Below the pieces are notes generated by a model, which saw only the letters and a list, made by a program, of their open reading frames with translations, ran no database searches and was not told the DNA's origin. A stretch of 64,000 bases of DNA from NCBI RefSeq assembly GCF_037975245.1, contig NC_092576.1, positions 14,240,611-14,304,610 of the forward strand. The letters are read 5' to 3'. The DNA is from Apostichopus japonicus (lineage: Eukaryota; Echinodermata; Holothuroidea; Aspidochirotida; Stichopodidae). Every line of letters starts with the position of its first letter. Position 1 is the first letter of the stretch. Shown piece by piece: positions 55,926-64,000 of this stretch. The position numbers and the translations under genes are program-made.

Positions 55926-58900
55926 GTATCCTTTCCACAGTCGATAAGATAACGAGTGTTGCTCTGTACTTGTAGGCTAGGTCATATGCCTACTCTTATT
56001 ATGTGTCAAACCTTAGGTTAGGCCAAGCACGATCTATACTTACTGTAGGTGATGTGTTCTGCGAACACAATGACAATCGCTCTTTGAACTCTCATGGAGT
56101 ACACCACTACAGTCCATGAAATCGTTAGTTCTGGTCCTTTTTATTCTTAACCCAACAAAATGTTGTAAATAAATCCTACGAATGATTTTGCTTGGAAAAA
56201 CAAATCATATTTTACACTAAGTTACAAATACAAGCCTCACAATCAAGTAGACCTAGCCTAGGGCCTAGGCTAGTTTGAACATGAATACATATCAATGGTA
56301 TCTTGTTAATTCGCAATGGTAAGGGCATAACACGTTCTTCCAAAGGATAGAGTTCACAACGATCTTGATGAATTTGTTCAGTGGTTTAGTTCTGTAAGGT
56401 TCTGCAAGAAATTTATAGAATTTTACTAGTATTTGTCAAGCCTTGGTTGTGAGTCTAACTGCTCGAAGCAAAGACACAAAAATCTCTAACTTTGTGCATG
56501 TGCGGAAGTTAACAATCGATTTGTTTAATGGGTGAAATAATCCATGATCTTACTTTTTTTCCACAATGCAAAGTTGATGTTTTCCTGTTTCATGGTGGCA
56601 ATTTTGGTAATTTCTATGAAGGCTATGTTGATTAATATTGTGATTAAAAAAAAACTGGTTACAGTTTGACTAATAAACACAAAGCAACTATATGCAGTGT
56701 CTATCAGCACAGCTACATATTTATAACTCAGTACACAAATTTAGGGTACATGCAAAGTTACTGTACGCCACCATACCAGGCATGTGGCCTAGTCCCAAGT
56801 TATAGAAAACCCAACATTTCGGCCTAGACTAGACCTACAGACTAGTGTAAGGTTAGTCCTACATTTACCTTCACACTTTTAGCCCTATTTTCAGTTCATC
56901 AATGGGAAGTTTGTGTGCATAATCAAAAAGATGTCGGAGATACTAAAGTCTTCTTGTTTTATTCACCATAAATTGTGAAAAGGATATTAAACAAGTTCAG
57001 TACGGTTCATTTCTTGGACACGTATCATTGGCAAGTGCTGTTAGTCGTATATACCGCACAACTGTGAGAATTATGGCATAGTGTGGGAAAGTTCATGATT
57101 TTAAAAATTTAACAAAATCCATGGTAACCCCTTCTTGGAAAGTGTTCCAGCAAGTCTCAATGTGGTGTGTAAGGTTCCATGGCTTCACAAGAGAAGTGTC
57201 ATGTTAATTATTTATTTGCTGCCAACTTTGTGCTCAATATCTCAGTTATTGGCCCCACAGATAAATATACTGTTGTAAAATTTGAATAATGGCCACTCAT
57301 GTTGAAACTTCAAGATGGCATTTTAGTCCAACACACAACCATTTTTTTTTTTTAACCTGAGCATTAAGACATTTTATTGTCCATTTAACTCCCCTAAGTA
57401 ATTAATATGTGAGATTGTTTTGGAGAGTCAAAACTGCCAGGCATATCCTCTTGATACATCTTAGCAGCTTTCGGCTGACATTTCATGGCAGTTCTACTAC
57501 TAGTAAAAAATTGTCTTACTACTGTAGCAGTACATATAAATTTTTTAGATCAAGCTAGACTTGAATGAATTTATTTAATTTATTTTAAGCCCAGAGACAA
57601 CTTAAAAATAGGCAACTATACTGTAGACGTAGAACTAAATTGCTTTGCCATTATTTTACAGTAGTTATCGCTCATGGTAAATTGACTAAAGTACTTGTTG
57701 GAATATATACCTCTATACACTGTGGATGCTCTAAGCTGTCACATATTAAGGTTATGTACATTTGTCATATATTGAAGTCACATATCTCATTCCTCGTGGC
57801 AGTGCTCTACGACGTGTTTTTTGTTTCCTGACAAGTCTAAACTCCAGATATCGTCGACAAGACTGCCGGCTTTGTAGCCAGAAATGGTGAGTTTTTTTCT
57901 CAGTTTCATGAATATTCTTAAAGAACAAAATTTAAACAAAAAGCGTTGCTCGAGAAAATCTGTGGTCATAACCAGACAATTTGCTTAAAAGTTTGAAGGA
58001 TTATAATGATATTTGCTTTTTATATAGTGCTTTATACCAGCTATAGGTCTCAAAGCGCTGTACAGACGTTATATTACCCCTGGTCAATGATAACTTGTCC
58101 CAGAGACAATCCCTCCAGTTAGCAGCAGTTATATACTGCCCCCAATGACAAGTTACCTCACAGGTACCCATTAAACCCTGGGTGAAGAGAGGCAAGTGAG
58201 ATAAAGCATCTAGCCAAAGGACACGACGTATTGAACTAGGCAGGAATTGAACCAGCAATCCTTGTATCACGAGTCGGACGCCATAGCCAATTGACCACCA
58301 CGGTGAGTGGATTGGTACTTGAGCCAGTTGGCAAAAGCCGACTTTCAAAAAGCCACATACCATTGCTGAATTTCCCTGTTACACCCGTCCTCAGGTCCGG
58401 AGTTTGAAGGCCGTATCCGTCAGAACGAGATCTCCAACGCCAAATTCAACTTTCTCAACCCCGGCGATCCTTACCATGCCTACTACCGGCACAAAGTCAA
58501 GGAATTCCTGGAAGGGAAAGGGGGGAGTGATTCCTCGACGACACTCATCGCAAAGGTATCGTTAACTTTCTCTCATTCCATTTGAAGGTGGGGGAGGGGG
58601 GGTGGGGAGTTGTTTTGCAAAATATTTTCGGAAAATCTGGAAAGTTGTGATAAGCATGCAGTTCTAAGACAGGAATTGGGGAGCATCTGAGCAATCGACG
58701 TCGGTCTGTTAAGTGGAATGAAGTCGAATGTACTTATATCTGTGAATGTTGGCTTGTTTTTGGATGAACTGCTGTACTAAAGGTTACCCATTTGGACACC
58801 AATCAAATGCTTAGAAAAATACATAAAATCCAATCTTGCAATTGGTTTGTTGCTACTAGTGCAAAATAGTTTGTGAAGAAATTGGATGCTTGATAATATG

Positions 58901-61900
58901 TTTTATTTAAAGGTCAAATGTCTTCAGGGGATGTTTTGAGTTGGGTCTCTGTTCGTAGAGGACGATAAATAATTTTTCAAATTGTACCCCATCGTGTGTA
59001 TACAGACCCCTTCCTCTATCGCTGTTCCTAATTCTGTCACAGAAAAATTAAGATTAATAATAATAATCTAAAGATTAATTCAGTCGTATTTCTAAGAAGA
59101 AATAAATATCCTCTTTTGTCAACCCACCAGGCCACTCAGCTTGGACGTGCCACAGGAGTAATCATGTTAATTTTGTTTTCAGTGTAAATGAAAGCATCTG
59201 GCCAACTCATTTGTTAATAACAATGTTTAAAACATATGCGTCTACGTCAAATGTGGTTATGTGATAAAAATAACTGAATATTCAGTAGTTATCCCTCCCA
59301 AACTTGTTTACATCGATACAGTAACGGTACAGTAATCGTACATCCAGTGGAGACAACTTTTTTGCCGTACTGTACCCTCAAGTCCTGCTTCAAACCACCC
59401 GTACTGACAGTGCGAGCAGTACGTACTGACAGTGCGAGCAGTACGGATATCACGTCCTCCATCAGATCAAGGTCACCGTTGTAGCAGTGTCTATTCGTAC
59501 TGTGCAATCCGAGTGGTTTTAGGAATGATGAACGAGACTGGTATAAATTAGCATTTTGAAAAATTTGTTCCAAGTGGCTGATACTTTATACCGAATAAAT
59601 TAAAAAGAAATGAATATTCATACAGTAGTTGTCTCTGCATTTCGTTCCATGTCGACCTGGAAGGCTGCTCCTCCAAAGCCGGTGCCACAAATAATCGAGG
59701 CGATTATTCCCAAGGATCCTCCGGCCACATTTGAGTTTATCGCGGATCCGCCGTCTATCAACACCTTTGAGCTGTAAGTGACTGTTGGATGATGCACGGT
59801 ACTCTCTCAAAGGCATTTGTAACACATTTTACCCCAAACAATTATTTAATAAATCATTTTTTTCTTTTTTTTGACGAAACTCTGCTATTTATGTCTTTCT
59901 GACCTCGCACTGATTTTTGGGAGTATGGATGAGCATAGGTATGTTAAGCCTAAGCATGTCAAACATTAATCATGCTTCAACATATTAAAACATGTTGAAC
60001 ATCAGCATGTTGAACGTATGCACACTGAACATAAGTATGTTGAACATAATTATGTTGAGCATAAGCATACTGAACATAAGCATGTTGATCAGAAGCATGT
60101 TGATTATAAGTATGTTGATCAGAAGCATGTTGATCATAAACATACTGAAGGTAACCATGTTGAGCATTATCATGTTGATCAGAAGCATGTTGATAACAAG
60201 TACACTGAAAATAAGCATGTTGATCAGAATCCTCCTGAACATAAGCATGATCATAAGCACACTGAATATAAGCATGTTGATCATAAGCACACTGAATATT
60301 TAAGCATGTTGAACATAAGCATGTTGATGATAAGCATATTGAGCACAAGTATTCAGAACATAAGCATGTTGATGATAAGCATGTTGATGATAAGCATATT
60401 GAAAATAAGCATACTGAATATAAGCATGTTGAACAAGAGCATGATGATCATAAGCATACTGAACATTTATTAGCATGTTGATTATAAGTGTGTCAAACAT
60501 AAACATGTTCAACATATGTATCCAGAAAATAGACATGTTAAGCCTAAGTATGTTGAACACAAGTAGTAGTACAAAAGCATACTGACTGTATATATTTATA
60601 TCATGTTGACTTATATTTGTTTGATCACAAGTAGTAGTACAAAAGCATACTGACTGTATATATTTATATCATGTTGACTTATATTTGTTTGATCACAAGT
60701 AGTAGTACAAAAGCATACTGACTGTATATATTTATATCATGTTGACTTATATTTGTTTGATCACAAGTAGTAGTACAAAAGCATACTGACTGTATATATT
60801 TATATCATGTTGACTTATATTTGTTTGATCACAAGTAGTAGTACAAAAGCATACTGACTGTATATATTTATATCATGTTGACTTATATTTGTTTGATCAC
60901 AAGTAGTAGTACAAAAGCATACTGACTGTATATATTTATATCATGTTGACTTATATTTGTTTGATCACAAGTAGTAGTACAAAAGCATACTGACTGTATA
61001 TATTTATATCATGTTGACTTATATTTGTTTGATCACAAGTAGTAGTACAAAAGCATACTGACTGTATATATTTATATCATGTTGACTTATATTTGTTTGA
61101 TCACAAGTAGTAGTACAAAAGCATACTGACTGTATATATTTATATCATGTTGACTTATATTTGTTTGATCACAAGAAGTAGTACAAAAGCATACTGACTG
61201 TATATATTTATATCATGTTGACTTATATTTGTTTGATCACAAGTAGTAGTACAAAAGCATACTGACTGTATATATTTATATCATGTTGACTTATATTTGT
61301 TTGATCACAAGTAGTAGTACAAAAGCATACTGACTGTATATATTTATATCATGTTGACTTATATTTGTTTGATCACAAGTAGTAGTACAAAAGCATACTG
61401 ACTGTATATATTTATATCATGTTGACTTATATTTGTTTGATCACAAGTAGTAGTACAAAAGCATACTGACTGTATATATTTATATGTATGTTGACTTATA
61501 TTTGATTGATCATAAACGTGTAGAATTAAGCATGCTAGCATTTATTCAATGTCAAGATTAAAATGTCAAGAAATTTGCAAATAGCTTGAAATGTGGACTA
61601 AGTAATGTTTAGCTAAATTAGTGATATTAACTGTGGATGTAAGCAGGTTGAAAGGATAAACAATGGTAGTGATTAGGATGTTGTTATTGAGCTTATGAGG
61701 ACATTGATATGTCCACATTCATCAGTGTTGTCCTCATAAGTATGTGTAGTATGGTAAGTGTGTCATGGCATCCTGTATTCATCGATCAAATATGTGGACA
61801 TATCCATGTCCTCATTAGCACGCGTAGCATAGATGGTGTGTCAAGACATCCTGTATTCATCGATCAAATATGTGGACATATCCATGTCCTCATAAGTATG

Positions 61901-63504
61901 CATAGCATGGATGGTGTGTCAAGACATCCTGTATTCATGGATCAAATATGTGGACATAAGTATGCGTAGCATGCTTGGTGTGTCATGGCATCCTGTATTC
62001 ATCAATCAAATACGTGGACATATCCATGTCCTCATAAGTATGCATAGCATGTGTGGTGTGTCAAGACATCCTGTGTTCATGGATCAAATATGATTAAATT
62101 TGATCTGCCAGTGCCACGCACTCCATGGCACTGCTTCCAGGTTCCATGTCGTATTTCTTATCTTTCTGCATTCTCATTAACTACTTACAATAAATTTTAC
62201 TCCAATCACATCCCAACAGTGACATCGTGAAGCTCACGGCGCAGTTTGTCGCGAGAAACGGAAGGCAGTTCTTGACCAACCTGATGAACAAAGAATCCCG
62301 AAACTATGCGTTTGATTTTCTTCGGCCGCAGCATAGCATGTTCAACTACTTCACAAAGTTGGTCGAGCAGTACACAAAGGTAGGATTATAAAACACCCCA
62401 CCCCACCCCACTACACTCCGCCCTACCCGTCCCCCACCCCACCCCATAATCCTCCCTGCGTGCCAGACTCATAACCAGTAAGGGATAAGAAAATAATCAT
62501 TTGGAGAACTGAAGAAGAATATTTAATCTTGGTCCTAATTGTTTTAAGAAAGTGTTGTATTGTTCTGTCAACCGGCGCTGTGACCAAGTGCATAAAGGCA
62601 GTAGCATTTGAAACAATCAGGCTTAGCGATTGGGAGGTTCCAGGTTAGGTACCCGGCCTGGTCATAGTGAGGTGGGTTTTTCATCCCAGAGCAATCTATG
62701 GATTTCCCATCTGTAATGACTTTCTGAATTGAAAAGATTCAAAATTTGAGTTAAATTTTGTAATTGGAAGCCACCCAACTCGTAAGTTGTATTCCATAAG
62801 CCCTTGCGGATTTCTCCCACATTGGTGGTAGCTTGAGTGTCGTAAAAACAACTGCTGATTTTCATTATTATTATTAATTAATCGTGGGACAATTTGGAAG
62901 TGGTATTTTTAATCATGTTTCTCAAATATATAACTGTCTCTTCCCATCAAGAGTCTTCCCCTGATGGGCCATCTCAATTGTCTCTATATAAATACAATTT
63001 CCTGTATTTCGTTTAGTGTGGCCTGATCTGTATTGGCCTTTACCCTGAGCCACTTGTTTGCCACAGAATCGCTCCAGGTTTGATTCTAATGGAATGCTAT
63101 TGAAATTAAAGAATTGCTTAATTATACCTTTTTTTTACTTTTATTTTATTTTTTCTTTTGTTCTTTAAAAAAAAAAATTCTTTGTTTTCTTTTTAAAAAA
63201 ATTCTTTGTTTTCTTTTTAAAAAAATTCTTTGTTTTCTTTTTAAAAAAATTCTTTGTTTTTTTTTGGTTTTTGTTCTTTTGTTTTTGTTCTTTCTTTTTG
63301 TCTGTTCCCCTTTGTAACAAAATGTTTGTTGTCTTGACATTTACATTGGACAGGTACTTATACCCCCAAAGGATCTTCAGAAGAAGCTAAGAGAATGCAA
63401 CTCTATGAAAGCCGTCCTAGACGAAGTTCAGTATCGGGTGGAATGGGAGAAGCTACAGGAGAAGAAGAGGAGAAAAGAAGAGGAAGCTAAGGAGAGAGAA
63501 AGAG
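55808..63504 (+). CDS. SF3A1: Splicing factor 3A subunit 1 (SF3a120), 5' part
   Basis: Six coding exons (55808-55925, 57848-57886, 58395-58555, 59664-59773, 62220-62379, 63354-63504) give 246 residues; the gene continues past the window (human protein 793). SF3A1 is part of the U2 snRNP SF3a complex, which secures U2 at the branch point in pre-spliceosomes. Residues 29-39 read VGIIYPPPEVR, the conserved segment before SURP1 (about 41-86, IVDKTAGFVARNGPEFE). SURP2 is about 144-196 (VKLTAQFVARNGRQF, FDFLRPQHS, YFTKLVEQYTK). Then comes VLIPPKD, a YRVEW block and a charged Lys/Glu/Arg helix. All junction phases agree. The linker between the SURP domains is shorter than in human and lacks the Gln-rich run. 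Intron 1 has U12-type signals, and the exon 6 donor is the first unit of a tandem array. Confidence 0.95.
55926..57847 (+). other. SF3A1 intron 1, U12-type
   Basis: The 5' end GTATCCTTTC is the minor-spliceosome donor consensus. TTTCCTGAC at 57824-57832 resembles the U12 branch site (TTCCTTRAC), with its A 16 nt before the exon. No strong pyrimidine tract lies next to the CCAG acceptor, as usual for U12 introns. Confidence 0.75.
57848..57886 (+). CDS. SF3A1: SF3A1 exon 2 (39 bp)
   Basis: Micro-exon, phase 1 in and out: IVDKTAGFVARN, the first helix of SURP1, with donor G|GTGAGT. Confidence 0.9.
58006..58312 (-). mobile_element. tRNA-derived SINE family S2, copy 2
   Basis: Inverse orientation: a tail with TATATAGTGCTTTATACC and CTCAAAGCGCTGTACAG, a body with GTGAAGAGAGGCAAGTGAG, then a head with GGAATTGAACCAGC (inverse B-box). 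It lies in SF3A1 intron 2, about 80 bp before exon 3. Confidence 0.8.
58395..58555 (+). CDS. SF3A1: SF3A1 exon 3
   Basis: The acceptor ACACCCGTCCTCAG enters in phase 1. The exon completes SURP1 (PEFEGRIRQNEISNAKFNFL, PYHAYYRHKV) and ends AAAG|GTATCG in phase 0. Confidence 0.92.
59395..59580. repeat. Small TIR-like repeat, partner of 33412-33590
   Basis: Contains a 22-bp direct duplication (CGTACTGACAGTGCGAGCAG unit) at about 59400-59443 and the same interior and flank as the 33-kb copy. Confidence 0.55.
59664..59773 (+). CDS. SF3A1: SF3A1 exon 4
   Basis: Encodes the linker AAPPKPVPQIIEAIIPKD and TFEFIADPPSINTFE before SURP2. The acceptor is GGAAG, weaker than CAG, chosen because nearby alternatives break the frame. 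Donor CT|GTAAGT, phase 2. Confidence 0.82.
59960..60560. repeat. 15-bp-based imperfect repeat array (SF3A1 intron 4)
   Basis: CATAAGCATGTTGAA and CATAAGCATACTGAA variants alternate over about 600 bp, with larger composite periods. Long frames on both strands (His-rich on the plus strand) are repeat artefacts. Confidence 0.88.
60561..61505. repeat. 68-bp minisatellite, about 14 copies (SF3A1 intron 4)
   Basis: AAGTAGTAGTACAAAAGCAT recurs exactly every 68 bp from 60561. Copies are nearly identical; one reads AAGAAGTAG near 61174 and the last has TATGTATG. The homogeneity points to recent expansion. Confidence 0.96.
61700..62095. repeat. 78-bp minisatellite, 5 copies (SF3A1 intron 4)
   Basis: CATCCTGTATTCAT at about 61769, 61847, 61925, 61989 and 62067; the fourth step is 64 bp because of a deletion. 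Confidence 0.92.
62220..62379 (+). CDS. SF3A1: SF3A1 exon 5 (SURP2)
   Basis: Acceptor CCCAACAG, phase 2. The exon reads DIVKLTAQFVARNGRQFL and on to TKLVEQYTK, with donor AAAG|GTAGGA in phase 0. Confidence 0.94.
62572..62875 (+). mobile_element. tRNA-derived SINE family S3, copy 2
   Basis: Head with GGGAGGTTCCAGGTTAGG, body shared inversely with 29041-29292, (ATT)n tail near 62863. Located in SF3A1 intron 5. Confidence 0.65.
63164..63262. repeat. 27-bp tandem repeat, about 4 copies
   Basis: AAATTCTTTGTTTTCTTTTT repeats about every 27 bp and sits in the T-rich region before SF3A1 exon 6. Confidence 0.85.
63354..63504 (+). CDS. SF3A1: SF3A1 exon 6
   Basis: Acceptor ACATTGGACAG; VLIPPKDLQKKLRE, VLDEVQYRVEWEKLQ, then a KKRRKEEEAKERER stretch. 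Donor AGAG|GTGAGA in phase 1. The last 18 bases are also the start of the first unit of the 59-bp array that follows. Confidence 0.92.
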
Positions 63505-64000
63505 GTGAGATGAGAGCAACGATTGTTTATTTTATATAGCTAGGTCTAAGGAAAGAGAAAGAGGTTAGATGAAAGCAAGGATTGTTTATTTTATATAGCT
63601 AGGTCTAAGGAAAGAGAAAGAGGTTAGATAAAAGCAAGGATTGTTTATTTTATATAGCTAGGTCTAAGGAAAGAGAAAGAGGTTAGATGAAAGCAAGGAT
63701 TGTTTATTTTATATAGCTAGGTATAAGGAAAGAGAAAGGTCAGATGAAAGCAAGGATTGTTTATTTTATATAGCTAGGTATAAGGAAAGAGAAAGAGGTT
63801 AAAAGAAAGCAAGGATTGTTTATTTTATATAGCTAGGTATAAGGAAAGAGAAAGAGGTGAGATGAAAGCAAGGATTGTTTATTTTATATAGCTAGGTCTA
63901 AGGAAAGAGAAAAAAGAGGTTAGATGAAAGCAAGGATTGTTTATTTTATATAGCTAGGTCTAAGGAAAGAGAAAGAGGTTAGATGGAAGCTAGAATTGTT
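63487..64000 (+). repeat. 59-bp array that includes an exon end and splice donor
   Basis: CTAAGG at 63487 recurs at 63546, 63605, 63664 and onwards to the window end, about 8.7 copies. The first unit spans the end of SF3A1 exon 6 and its donor; later units carry AAAGAG|GTTAGA, and one (about 63851-63862) restores AAAGAG|GTGAGA. Each unit ends TTTTATATAGCTAG with stops. Confidence 0.93.

Noticed and set aside
60018-60473. 151-codon His/Glu-rich frame
   Set aside because: Lies wholly within the 15-bp repeat array of SF3A1 intron 4, and the array is open in other frames too.

Overview
This is a stretch of animal (metazoan) nuclear DNA. Genes are split into short exons with GT-AG introns, there are no bacterial-style operons, and most of the sequence is microsatellite, minisatellite and transposon debris. 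The gene content (ELOVL6-like elongase, VHL, SF3A1) fits any bilaterian. The repeat mix (tRNA-derived SINEs, CR1-like and Penelope-like retroelements, many short hAT-like and TTAA-target elements) suggests a marine invertebrate deuterostome. An echinoderm, perhaps a sea cucumber, is my guess, not a demonstrated identification.

Layout. 1-16 kb: minisatellites, one intact coding exon of an ELOVL6-like fatty-acid elongase (minus, 3755-4681), a decayed reverse-transcriptase fragment, a roughly 1.1-kb satellite array, a Penelope-like element relic and a small candidate gene at 13.07 kb. 17-47 kb: dense non-autonomous DNA transposons, many with intact target-site duplications. In between lies a minus-strand gene that I reconstructed from five exons at 41.3, 36.6, 35.1, 26.5 and 22.5 kb. 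Its splice phases agree at all four junctions and it encodes a PDZ domain followed by an unrecognised C-terminal region. A decayed CR1-like LINE sits in one of its introns. 47.8-49 kb: VHL on the plus strand, from an initiator ATG to the stop in two exons. 55.8-63.5 kb: the first six coding exons of SF3A1 on the plus strand, which runs off the right edge.

The genes have unrelated jobs: lipid elongation, an oxygen-sensing ubiquitin-ligase receptor, a U2 snRNP splicing factor and a PDZ scaffold. I see no functional cluster. The most unusual signals are a U12-type (minor spliceosome) intron 1 in SF3A1; a 59-bp tandem array that has copied the end of SF3A1 exon 6 together with its splice donor; an internal module shared by DNA transposons with different ends; and mobile repeats carrying perfect DR1 nuclear-receptor motifs.
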